Shown: positions 1-10,359 of the stretch, piece by piece
Layout of the letters: each line of letters starts with the position of its first letter
Position numbering within the stretch: position 1 is the stretch's first letter
NCBI GenBank assembly: GCA_037367405.1
Contig: JAZKJV010004145.1
Coordinates: forward strand, 248,001 to 312,000
Direction of reading: 5' to 3'
Source: Ottelia alismoides
Lineage: Eukaryota; Streptophyta; Magnoliopsida; Alismatales; Hydrocharitaceae
DNA length: 64,000 nt
Translations under genes and position numbers: made by a program
The notes under the pieces: generated by a model
The model's input: the letters and a program-made list of their open reading frames with translations, nothing else
What the model was told of the DNA's origin: nothing
Databases searched by the model: none

Positions 1-1029
1 CATTACAGTTTATATCATTCATCATCTTTTATGTCTTATTTTTTTGTAGTAGTTTTCTTGATTGTGCGCCTTGATGGTAATAAATGGTTATGAAATCATT
101 GTAGCCACAATCCTTGATCTCTTGCTTGGTGCACCAAAAAAACCTGCTTATATTACCGTTGATCAAATCCCAAATACACACTTTTATTTTTTTAACAAGA
201 TCTCAATGTAGGAAACTTTAAGCGCACCGAAAACTAATCAACATTATAAATAATAGGAAAATATTTTAAGTTACCTCCTTCCATCGTAAAGAAGAATCTT
301 GTAACAGAGATGATAAAGGAAAATGATGATGATACTTTCTTCCTCATTTTCTCCTTCCCTTGACCCCAAACTTTAAGGATATCTTAGATGGTGGAGAGTT
401 TTGGTGGTGGTTCTCTCATTCTTGATTCGTTGTTTTACTTAATGAGTCACAATATCTCTTTTATAGGGTAGATTTGGTGAGTTTAACAAGATAAATAACC
501 TTACCGTAATCAACTTCTGATAACCAACTAATCATCAACGTGGATCAATATAATTTAGTTTTGTTTTATTCATTGACTCGATAAAAATTATATTAATTAT
601 CTCACCAACATTTCATATGAACTACATATCATTACAAATAGATGGACTTTAGGGCAGGGTTGTAGACCATCTCTTAGATTAAAATATTTGACCCCTTTGG
701 TTATGATTGTAGAAGCGTACCATCTACATGCATCTCATTTGAAAAGAGAGGACGAGAACCTATAGCGTGCCCTCTTGAAAGATAGAAGAGACGGTCGCGA
801 CTGTCACTACGTCTTTCACTTTCTGGGACAATCCACAATAGTCCCATATCAGCCGTTAATGGGACGGTCAAGACTGACCCTAAACCCTCAATATAGTCGG
901 GATAGTTGCGACCATCCCTCCAGTCTTATGTAAGCTCCAATTCAACGGGGATGCCTCCAGGAGTGTGGAGGAGATGGTCATAGCCGTCTCCTCTGTCCCT
1001 TAACCCCCCAAAAACCTCTAGTATGCCAC
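1..1029. other. Unassigned AT-rich sequence
   Basis: No open reading frame or domain that I can recognise lies in this first kilobase on either strand. The first 600 bases are AT-rich and featureless to my eye. From about 650 the sequence becomes more GC-rich and carries a cluster of short palindromic motifs (annotated separately). The stretch ends where an Athila-like LTR start palindrome appears at about 1,030. It may be the end of another transposable element that begins outside the window. Confidence 0.5.
790..991. repeat. Cluster of degenerate short palindromes (GGTC...GACC type)
   Basis: Related imperfect inverted motifs recur in about 200 bases: GACGGTCGCGACTGTC at 790-805, GGTCAAGACTGACC at 866-879, and a 22-base imperfect palindrome at 970-991 reading GGAGATGG...CCGTCTCC. 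Variants such as AGCCGTTAATGGGACGGT lie between them. Arrays of short degenerate repeats like this are known from the subterminal regions of plant CACTA (En/Spm) DNA transposons, but I see no terminal CACTA inverted repeat or transposase, so that origin is only a possibility. Confidence 0.35.
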
Positions 1030-3428
1030 AGATGAATCCATGATTCATCTACTTTATATGATGATCTTAGGAAAATTTTCTTAATAATCATCCAATAAAC
1101 CCTCTAAATTTATATAATTTACTTTACTAATGGGGTGTGAAATTATGCTATTTCTTGTGTATAAATTAACCTTGGTGTACAATTGACTTGTGCTCATTAT
1201 TTTATGTACATAATCCAACCTTTTGACTTAATTCTTTTTCAATTATATTCTTTGAATTATTTACTATCTTGACATTAAGGAACAAAATCCATAAAAAAAT
1301 AAAATCAAGAGAAAATAAAAATATCTAACTCTGTATATATTGTACATACAATGATTTGTTTATTTCACCTCTTTCTTAACCTTAAAAACTCTATAAAAAT
1401 TAGATTAATCATGCATATATTATATATGTATATTTGTATTTAGCCAAAGAACAAATTAAAAATATAAAAAAATACAAAACATAAAATATAAGGGATTAGT
1501 TGTTAAATTAATGCATGTATAAAAAATATTTTATATAGATGACTCCTTTTGCTTTTGGGCAAGAAAGTTATATAACTCATTGAGACCAAGAAGCTTCATG
1601 TCGACCACTTTTTAATTTAACTTTTTAATTTATTTTCCATTTTTCTATCATTTTTATCCTTGTGGTCAACAATCAATGGATGACTTCCTTCTGATCCGCC
1701 TACGTCATTGTCCCACTCACCATGTCTCTTTAGCACCTCTCCACTAATCAGAGCCTTCAACCATATTTATGTCGGGTCAACATCCCCTCCCCTTCGGCTG
1801 TTACGACCCACACACACGTGACCCAATCTTCTCCCTTGGATACCCACTTCTCCTCTTCATTACTCGCCATCATAACTCCTTGCATGTAACACCCGTTCGA
1901 CCACCACCTTTTTTAAGCCATGAACACACCTCTTCATGGTCGTAACCCCCTCTGATCATCACCTAGAAAATCCCATCGCACCCTCCCGTACCGATATCCA
2001 CCTTTTCATACCTTCCTCATCCAACTCCATTCCTGGTGATAGCAACAAATAGGGTCTTCACAGCCGGTCTATGACGAGGAGAAGTGGTGCGATTTGCGAC
2101 CTCCTTTACACAACAGTGTAGCAGATTTATGAGTTGCAGAGCTCGAGCTCTTCCTCGCTGGAGTTCTTGAGCGAGTACCTCTAGGAGCTTCAGCTCCTCT
2201 TCCAAGCAACTCCTCGAACACCACCTCTCATCTTCCCCTCCAGGAGCCTCAACTCTTCCATCAGGCGACCCACTCCACTTCATCCGCCTTCCAGCCTCAC
2301 CACACCACCCATCTCCACCATCCACTGTATCTCCATATGAATTCTTCTTCTCCTTCTTCTTCTTCTTCTTCCCATTTTGGGTTCTCTGCTACAACTCCAT
2401 CACTCACTCCACAACCCTTCACCTATCTTACCAACATAGTCCTTGTATTCTCCCCCTCTAGTTCACCTTGTACCTCCAAGGTCCCATCGCCTCTGGCCTT
2501 TCTCAGGTAGGAGATCGAGCTCCTATCCCTTGCCACTTGTAGGAGCATCGCTCCATCTGTCCTCTCTTCTTTCTTTAGCCAACCTGCAGGAACCCACATC
2601 AGTAGAACTTTTTGGAGCTTCATTACAGCATCACATATCCCAAGCAACTCCACCCATAGCCACATGGGTTCCTCCTTGTTCCTTTCTTTGTCAGAGTTAT
2701 ATCGAGAGATTAGGAGTCTTTTCTTCTGAGCTTCATCAGCAGAGGGTTTACCCCCTTTTGATTACCCTTGGTTGATTGAGCCCCTGCCTCCTTGCTCTGT
2801 TCCAATGGAGGAGGAGGAGCTCCTTCTTATACAGATGCGGAGCTTCGACCCCCCACCATTCTCTGCCGAGCATCGCTTCTCCATCCACCACTTGAGATGA
2901 GGAAGACGAATCCCTAGAGTCTTTAGATATCATAGGATCCTTTTAGATCCTACATCCCTCGTTGTCTATTCATGGACCACATGACTAGATCGAAAGCGTC
3001 TTCTCCACCGTCAGATCAAGCTCCACCCAAGCCTCCTCCTTCGAGTGGTCCTGAACCTCGCAGAGAGCACCACATGGAGATTTAGCCGTAGCTTCGGTTC
3101 AAGCTACCCTAATTCAGAGTTGGTCACATGCAGAAGGCATGCGACCTAGGATATTTGCGGAGAAACTCTCCTAAGTCTCAAGAATCACATATAGACCCCT
3201 TCTTGGGTAAATTTCAGAAGAGGCCCATCCTACTTTTATTTATTGGCACCCCATGTTGACCAATTTATGATAGAAACTTTATTTTATTTTGCATTTGACC
3301 CCTAGAATTTCGAACTTGCATATATTTCTCAATTTATATCCAAACATATGTATTTTATGTCATTTTGAAGCTTGTTTTATGCTCTTTCATCCTATAAGCT
3401 TTTAATTTGTCCAGAAAGATATAGAATT
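1030..3428 (+). repeat. Athila-like LTR remnant (truncated)
   Basis: The stretch begins with GATGAATCCATGATTCATC (1,031-1,049), which resembles the imperfect palindrome opening the other Gypsy LTRs here (TGATGAAT...ATTCATCA). It then follows the same plan as those LTRs: about 600 bases of AT-rich DNA, about 1.4 kb of GC-rich, CT-rich DNA, then a block near 3,210 (GGGTAAATTTCAGAAGAGGC) resembling the U5 block of element A near 7,533 and element D near 31,988. No LTR end or primer-binding site follows, because the sequence folds back on itself at 3,387. The initial T of the terminal TG is replaced by A. The short reading frames inside look like chance frames in CT-rich DNA. Confidence 0.45.
2342..2371 (+). 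repeat. (TTC)n microsatellite
   Basis: A short run of TTC/TCC triplets inside the CT-rich part of the LTR-like region. Similar CT-rich runs occur near the promoters of the other LTRs in the window. Confidence 0.75.
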
Positions 3429-3672
3429 AAAGAGCATAAAACAAGATTCAAAATGACATAAAATACTTAATGTTTGGATATAAATTGAGAAAGATATGCA
3501 AGATCCAGAGGCTAGAATTTAAAATAAAGTAAAGTTTATATCATAAAAAGGTCCAGAGGGGGCTTACTTACAATAAATAAAAGTTGAAGGGGCCTATTCT
3601 AAATGTTACCCCATGCGAGGGTCTATCTGTGATTCTTGAGGCTCAGGAGAGTTTCTCTGTAAATAGCCCAGG
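3145..3672. repeat. Long inverted duplication (foldback), arms about 243 bp
   Basis: The arm 3,145-3,387 is repeated in reverse orientation at 3,429-3,672 around a loop of about 41 bases. Innermost arms are CTTGTTTTATGCTCTTT (3,371-3,387) and AAAGAGCATAAAACAAG (3,429-3,445). The outer ends are CCTAGGATATTTGCGG on the left and, read in reverse complement, CCTGGGCTATTTACAG on the right. The arms differ at many positions and by small gaps, so the duplication is not recent. Their content resembles Gypsy LTR R/U5 sequence. I therefore read it as an inverted duplication of LTR sequence rather than a DNA transposon, although a long-TIR foldback element is an alternative. Confidence 0.75.
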
Positions 3673-3673
3673 T

Positions 3674-4069
3674 TGTTAGCCATGTGAGCATGGGCGAACC
3701 ATTTCTACAACAAATGTTTTGTAATCTTTGATATATCAATAAATGTTATTGGTTTATTTCACTCACTGTATAAGACTAAATGAATGAATGCACTTATAGG
3801 GTCCCTTAGTATAGTTAAGGTTATGTACCATGTCCATCTTAATGATCACGCAATTGTTAATTCAATGGTTGAATCATAGAGGATGGTGCTTGGATGGTAT
3901 TTGAAGAGTTAAATTGCGGACTCATCAAGCACCGTCATTTAGGAGATGATCACTAGCTTGAAAAAGACATGGCAATCCTTCTCTAATGATGATATCTGAC
4001 CGATCTATGTATGTAGATCCTCTGCATAGGAATAAAGATTTATATGTGTCAGATAAGTTTAGTTAAAGA
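3674..4069 (+). repeat. Ty1/Copia LTR fragment (5' end only)
   Basis: The fragment begins TGTTAGCCATGTGAGC and matches the start of the Copia LTR at 57,657 (TGTTGGACATTTGAGC), including the later block around ATGAATGCACTTATAGGG (3,785) and the motif ATCATAGAGGATGGTGCTTG. The match runs about 400 bases of a 2.5-kb LTR. It continues just past the point where the 57,657 copy is split by solo LTR S2, which confirms that the S2 sequence is foreign to the Copia LTR. The 3' part is missing, and the fragment is followed directly by a piece of D-type LTR. Confidence 0.8.
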
Positions 4070-4724
4070 TTTTTTCTCTAACATTTGTTTTGTAGGATAA
4101 ACAAAAATAACAAAAAAATAGAAAATATTTTTTTAAAAAATATATATACAGTTTTGTCTTTAAAAAAATAAAAAAATAAAAGTTATTTATTCTTTTTCCT
4201 TCCTATTTTACAAAAATAAAAAAATTTTAAAAAAGACAAGAGGCAACCTTCGCGACTGCTGCTTCTCTACCTTGGCCCCCAACCCTCAGCCTGCCGCAAC
4301 CACCCTGCCTTCTATTGCAGACCTACCGTGCGCCCGGAGCACCACAATCCAACATCGTCACTGCCATCCATAGCTTGTTGCCCGATTCCACCGATCGGCT
4401 GCGACATCCCCGACGCCACCGCTGTAAACGCATACCGTCGGCCGCCTCCTGTGGCCTCTAGTCAAAAACGGAAGCCACCAACGCCGACTGCCTTCACCGT
4501 GTCACCCGCACGACACAACTGCACGAGCCACCGCGCCTCTGCCCTTGTGAATCCATTTTGCCGACTAGAAGCTCCTCTCCGCCTTCGAGAAGCTCTCCCC
4601 AGTGCTACCCTTCCATCCAGATCTCCAACCGCATCGTCACGTTTCCCGATCTAATGGAACTGCCATCCTACCGCCCGCCCACCTCTTCAAGCAAATGCCA
4701 CCTGCACAAGCGTGCAACCTCGCC
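4070..4724 (+). repeat. Element D 5' LTR fragment
   Basis: This piece is colinear with 31,000-31,652 in the D 3' LTR. Both have an AT-rich block containing TTTGTTTTG, then a GC-rich block around CCTTGGCCCCCA and CGGAGCACCACAATCCAA, and both run to GACCTCGCCAT-like sequence. Both LTR ends are missing here: the left edge abuts the Copia LTR fragment and the right edge passes straight into RT coding sequence. The reading frames here are LTR-derived and are not regarded as genes. Confidence 0.8.
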
Positions 4725-5279
4725 ATCACTTCCGAGGATCAGGAGAAAATTACTTTCACTTGTTCGTTTAGCACCTATGCCTTTAGACGTATGCCCTTTT
4801 GATTTTGTAATGCTCCCTCTACATTCCAAAGGTGTATGTTGGCCGTTTTTGCCAACATGGTGTATAGTTTTCTTGAGGTCTTCATGGACGATTTCTCATT
4901 CAACGGGGATTGTTTTGACACATGTCTTTCTCATTTAGACCGAGTTGTTCAACGTTGCTGTGAGGTAAACCTAGTGCTCTAGTGGGAAAAGAGTCACTTT
5001 ATGGTGATTAATGGGATTGTATCGAGCCATGTCATCTCCAAACATGGTATGGCGACTGACCCGACTATTATTGATGTGATTTCCAAGTTAGAGCCACCGC
5101 AGAATTTGAAGCAGTTGAGGTCATTTTTGGGACATGTAGGATTCTATAGGCAATTCATAAAGGACTTCAGCCAAATCGCCAGACCTTTGACTTAGCTTCC
5201 ATGTATGGAGGATGATTTTGTTGTCGATGAGAAAGTCCTTCTTGCATTCAATCAGATGAAAGAGATGGTTACTAGTACT
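4722..5279 (+). pseudogene. Element D reverse transcriptase fragment (Ty3/Gypsy, Athila-like)
   Basis: The sequence encodes the central and C-terminal part of a Gypsy reverse transcriptase, the enzyme that copies element RNA into DNA. Visible in order are DQEKITFTCSF, a TYAFRRMPF segment, the catalytic box FMDDF (intact here) and, after it, [23 protein letters not shown]. Stops interrupt the frame after MPF, before WEKSHFM and after PLT. The N-terminal part of RT and everything before it is missing: LTR sequence joins RT at about 4,722, so a 66-codon frame starting at 4,602 runs from LTR into RT. Element A is inserted at the 3' end with a duplication of GTACT. The RNase H fragment resumes at 12,547. 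Confidence 0.85.
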
Positions 5280-8200
5280 TGATGAATCCCACTTCATCAC
5301 TCTATATTACTTTATTTTAGCTAGAAACTTGAGCAAAATACCTTGTAAATATGTGTAAATATCATAAATTGCCAAAACATATGCATCTTATAAATATGCA
5401 TAATTAGCATGTTTTTGTGCCAAAATAAAGGAATAAAGAAACACAAGAAAAAGAGGGAAATATTTAGAATCAATATTGAGTGACCTAATCCCAAGGGAGG
5501 GCTCAACATGGGCCTGACCGCAAAAGTACCCAAGTAGAGAGAGAAGGTCATTCATACATGTGTATAATCCTATGTATATAAATAAACTGATTTTCCTCAA
5601 AATAAAAATAAATAAGTGTTTCTTAGATTTTGTACATATTTATAAATATAAAAACTAAAATAAAAATAAGAAAAACAAAAAAAAATAAAAACAAATAAAA
5701 CCTCCACCATTAGTGTATATAGACCATGTACATAGAATAACATATCTATTTATTTTCTTCTTGTAAATAATTCATACAAAACCCATAAAAATATGTCTAT
5801 ATTCCATATTTCATGGTGTAAATAAATAAAATAAAATCATAAAATAAAAATTAAATAAACAGAAAAAGAATAATAATAAAAATCAATTTCCCACTCTGTG
5901 TATATGCCATGCACATGTGTATATAAACATATTTATTTGACACATGTAAATACATCATAAAAATAAAATAAAAATACCTTATTATTCCAAATTTTATTTA
6001 GTAAATAAATTAAATTTAAAATTGGAATAATTATATAAAAATAAATAATTAAAAATAAAAATCAAAATTCCTTTTATGTATATACCTACATATAATAATA
6101 ATATAATGTAAATACCTTATTTATTTTTCAAAAAAATAAATAAAAATCACTAAAAAATATCTAAAATAAATAAATAATTTCCATGTTTAAGTTTTTCGAA
6201 ATAAAATCATTTAATATTTTTTTATTGAATTTACAAATAATTATTAAATGGAGGCCTCCCATTGGTCCACGGGGGATTGTTGATCCCCGATCAACTCTCC
6301 CCTGCGGACCCCTTTCAAGCGGATCCTGCGTTCAACCCGTTTTTCTCCAAAGTTTGCTGACGCGATCCGATCACCATTTATGCAAACCCTGGGTCCTGAT
6401 TACACGTGAATCTTCCCTGATCCACACCCGGGGATTTGCCTTAGAGTCCGAGCTCCGAATCACTCGCCCGACCTCCTTCTTCTCGGACCCCTAGCAGTAT
6501 AAAGCTCCACCTCCGCCGCATAATGCCCGCCATCTTTGGCTCCGCTCCTTCGTCCCAGGACCTCCATCTTCTTCCCCAGAGTGACAACTATGCGAGGAGG
6601 GTGTCGAAGAGAGGAGGAGGTTCTCCCAGCCATCGATCTGGCGACGTTCGTCGCCGCGAGGTGCGCTGAGCCTCGTAAACCGACGCTTCCTCGAGGCAAG
6701 GACCTTCAGAGCTTCCTGAGCTCACCCACAGTCGACTGCAGCCACTAGGTAACTTCGATACCATCTAGTTTAGTCCAATTTCGATTTTCGCCCAAATCGC
6801 TCGTTCGCCGTCGCTGATCGATTCCCATCGCTTCGATCACCCATTTCATCATCCGACCCGACTATCACCTTCACGAGACTCCCCTCCCCCTTCTGCACCC
6901 ACTCACTCAATTTGGTTCGCCCCGGAACCAAGAGTCGACCTCCTCCGACCATCGCCTCGCCGGAGGTCATCCATCCGACGCACCCGACCCCCATTTCGCC
7001 CACTAACGGGTCGAGGCAATTTGCCCTCGACCCATGAGCATTTCTGTGGTGTTTTGCTGGTTCAATCGACCCATCTGAGGGTCGAGTTGATCGAGCACAG
7101 AGGCTCCGCTCCTCCCTCGTCGCCGGGTCGCTCCAGTGGTTCCTGGCTTCGTCGGAGGAGCTCATCAGTTGCGGAAGAGCTTTGCGATCACGTTCCACAT
7201 CCCAGCAACGCCATCGGAGATCCCCACCGCGCGTACTGGGTCGGAGAAATTCGCTAGCGTCGAGTTCTTGGAGGATCCTCCTCCGTCATCCGATCAGTCC
7301 AGACTTCCAGATCAGATCTTATCCGTCTATTTGAGGAGCTCTAACCACCGTCAGATCCATCTGGGACTTGATCGAGGCCGTCCATACAGCGAAGAGGTGC
7401 CTTAGATTCACAGCCTTCCGATCCTCCACGTGGCGCCTTCCTCGCCGTCGATTCTGTGAAGGGTTAGCCACACGTACCATAGCCGTCCGATCCTCCACGT
7501 GGCTAGCCTTCAGCCGTCAGATCTGAATAATGGGGTAATATCACTTAGGCCCCTATCGTTTAGTTTTTAGTATTTAGTCCTGTAAATATTTTTATACGTT
7601 GTCTTTAATTAGGTTAAATTGCACTCTGGACCTTCATGTTTCTTCTATTTTCATTTTAGTCCCTGTGTATTTGGACCGCGTGCATCGACACGTGAGGATT
7701 TGGAATTTTTGCACGTTTAGTCCTATATTTCTTGTGTGTTACTGTTTACATGTTTTAAAATACAATTTACATATATGCCCTCTGTACTTGACTCACGTGC
7801 CTCGCGCGTGACTTTGTGGACTTTTTGCGGAAGGGCCCTGAACTTTCTTGATTTGTTACTTTTTGACCCCCTAAAAGTATTTTTCCTTGCATTTAGGTCC
7901 CTGTGTACTGTGTGCCTTGTTTTGCTTGAATAAAAAAGCAAATTAAATCCAAATTAGGTGAAATTTGGATACGTGGCTCCTGCCACTGTGTAAAAATTTT
8001 CCTAAATTTTTGGTACATTTTTGAGGCGTTTTGATATTTTTAAAATTCAAAAACGTTGATTTTTACTATTGTCTGATTTAGAAAATCAAAGAAAAATATA
8101 AAACTCTTTCAAAAATTCCAAAAAATATGGGGTAGTTAGTTTTAGTGTGCTTTGATTTCTGTCCAAGTTTTGTGTCTTTTGGATTTATAAGAACCTTAAA

Positions 8201-8861
8201 AAATGAAAAACCCTAAAAAAACTCTCAAAAAATCAAAAAATACAAACTCTTTTTCTGAATCTTAGTTGCTGTTCATACTTTTCACAAAAATTACATCCAG
8301 ACTTTTATAGTCCATTTTATATTTTTAATGGACCTTTCAAGTCTGGCTGGACAGTGATTCCCTGTTCTTTTCTTTCTTGATTTTAGAAAATTACATAAAA
8401 ATTAGAAAATTCTGAAAAATCCCCCAAAACATTAAAAAAACCTAAAAAACATAAAAACATTTTTGTTTGAATTTTTGGAGTATGTTTGGGTGATTAAATA
8501 AATTGTTGTTTGTTGCTTGCTTTTGCACTTTCTTATTTTTCCTCATTATTAAAAATACAAAAAAATTTTAAAAATCATCAAAATCCACCAAATAAATATT
8601 TTATTTCTCTTTATTTGATTTTGACTACTTCGTAGGCCGCAAGGCCATCACGTGCTCCCTGAGTTTGCCCGTGGTTGCTATACTAGGTTAATAAAAGTAG
8701 CGAGGACCGCTTTTTGTTTTGATTGTTTTATCTCTTTGTTTGGTGGTTCCTTCATTTTTCTTGATTGACCGATTCTGCTCGATCCGGATCGTAACGACCC
8801 GAGTGAGTGATTATTTTTACCTCGTCCGGATCTTGAGCATTTGAATAATTTTCGGTCATCA
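5280..8861 (+). repeat. Element A 5' LTR
   Basis: The LTR starts TGATGAATCCCACTTCATCA, an imperfect palindrome, and ends TTTTCGGTCATCA, giving the standard TG...CA termini. About 960 bases of AT-rich U3 are followed by a GC-rich promoter region from about 6,250 and by AT-rich U5. The primer-binding site follows three bases after the end. Length is about 3.58 kb. Confidence 0.88.
6498..6504 (+). promoter_or_regulatory. Putative TATA box of element A 5' LTR
   Basis: TATAAAG lies in the GC-rich part of the LTR just after a CT-rich stretch, the expected position for the core promoter. The same arrangement occurs in S2 (59,264) and B (24,531). The truncated 3' LTR of A lacks this part. Confidence 0.5.
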
Positions 8862-8864
8862 GAA

Positions 8865-8882
8865 TGGTGCCGTTGCCGGGGA
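8865..8882 (+). other. Primer-binding site of element A (tRNA-Asp type)
   Basis: TGGTGCCGTTGCCGGGGA lies three bases after the 5' LTR and differs at one position from TGGCGCCGTTGCCGGGGA, the Athila-type site complementary to the 3' end of tRNA-Asp. It would prime minus-strand DNA synthesis. Confidence 0.9.
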
Positions 8883-10231
8883 GCACGGCTTAGTAGTCAC
8901 TTTCGATTTTTCAGTGGTTTTTCTTTTTCACGGCTTTCTGTAGATATTTTTGTATATATTTTATTTGACTTGTTTATAGATATTTTTCTGGACTGACACT
9001 TTGATTTCTCTTTCTTGCGAGGGCCCGAAGACCGAGGCCGCTTTCTTCGGAAGCCGAAGCAACCCGGGGAATCGGAGGCGACTTCCTTCTTTACGAAGCC
9101 GCAAGAGAGCACGAGAGGAAAAGTCGAAGTTCGGGAGCCACAGAATAGCCGCGAGATTAGTCGTAGTGTAGTTAGTGTAGTTTAGATTTAATTTCAGCTG
9201 AGCTATTTAATTTATAATAATACAGGGACGAACTTGGACACTTGACGATTTTTGGGGTCTGTTTCGCCGAGCACCGGTGTGATCAGGGGACCCCATCGTG
9301 TTTTTCACGGTTTTCGCATTTTTTGACCATTTATTTACTACTTTGTGATTTACGTGATTTTCAGCCTTAGCTTAGGATTTTTCTTGATTGTGACGTAATT
9401 AATTAAGATCCAAACACCTAATTGCCTGCCTGTACCTATAGTTCGAATAATTGGACCTAATTAATTAATTCACAACAAAAAGCTGGATTATTAGAGCTTT
9501 GGTCCACGTACCTTGAGGAGTCACATACAACGCGTGCATGATCTGTTGTGGCAGACACCGATTGACTCCTAAGATAAGACTCAGGACCTAGGCTCGAGTA
9601 CCCGGCTACTGTTCTCTCGTGTAGAAATTACTCTGCTAGGGACGGTTTTCCGCATGCATCATATGGGTAGTTTATATTCAGTCTTTTATTTATGCGCGGA
9701 TCATCCTGCATGTAAACTACTGGAGTCAGGTACGCATTTCTTACTCTGCATGCATCATTGATTCCCGCGCATCGGTTTTTTCGTCTTCTTCCTCGGTTTT
9801 TGGACTTAAAATAATCAGGAGAATCGAAAATTTCGTTAAGCGTTGTTTTTATCTGAAAAACACCAAAAAGAAAAACTATAAAATTGGGACTGCTAAACAA
9901 ACTTGACCCTAAAAGACACTTCACCTAAAAATCTGTCTTGGGGAGAGCAACCCTCTCATTGTCTGGTTTGATTGCGCGAGAGAGTGACCCGCACACTAGG
10001 CTAGAGCCACATCCGAGCCCCGATCAGACTACCAGCCTTTTATATGGGACAATCTGGTTGGCGGATTGGATTCCTACCAGGTCACGTAACCACTCTGATA
10101 TCATGCTATGATCATTTAAATAAAATTGACAAGATAATTGACCAAGCTCTTACGGTCTTCAGCTCAGTGTGGAGTAGGTGAATTCGGGGTTTGTTTGCTC
10201 ATCTTGTTTGTTTCCAGATCTCATCCGCCAG
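8883..10231 (+). other. Element A leader (non-coding)
   Basis: This is the untranslated leader between the primer-binding site and the lost gag gene. It shares an ordered set of blocks with the leader of C, for example GGTCCAAACACCTAAT-like sequence near 9,408 and 36,640 and the TTGTGGCAGACACCGA block near 9,545 (TTGTGGTAGGCACCGA near 36,771). I see no credible coding sequence; the longest frames are on the minus strand and have no recognisable domain. Confidence 0.7.
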
Positions 10232-10359
10232 ACTCGCCAGATCGAGATGATGGGCAGGAGGTCCCTTAGGCAGCCTCTGGCTGCACCGCTTTTCAGTACT
10301 CCAGCCCACCGCTTTTCAGTACTCGCCAGATCGAGATGATGGGCAGGAGGTCCCTTAGG
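10232..10359 (+). other. Deletion junction with copied filler DNA in element A
   Basis: The leader stops here and LTR sequence begins, replacing gag, pol and the first 1.3 kb or so of the 3' LTR. A 39-base block beginning ACTCGCCAGATCGAGATGAT appears at 10,232-10,270 and again at 10,321-10,359. A second block, CCGCTTTTCAGTACT, appears at 10,286-10,300 and 10,309-10,323. Short repeats of this kind at a breakpoint are typical of illegitimate repair with template switching. Confidence 0.8.

Noticed and set aside
1..600. Possible minus-strand host exon near the window start
   Set aside because: I looked for a frame with conserved sequence and splice sites and found only short frames interrupted by stops.
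6460..7405. Frames of 70 to 142 codons in the A 5' LTR, repeated at 10,293-11,069
   Set aside because: They recur only because the LTR is duplicated. The two copies differ by frameshifts, and both strands are open.
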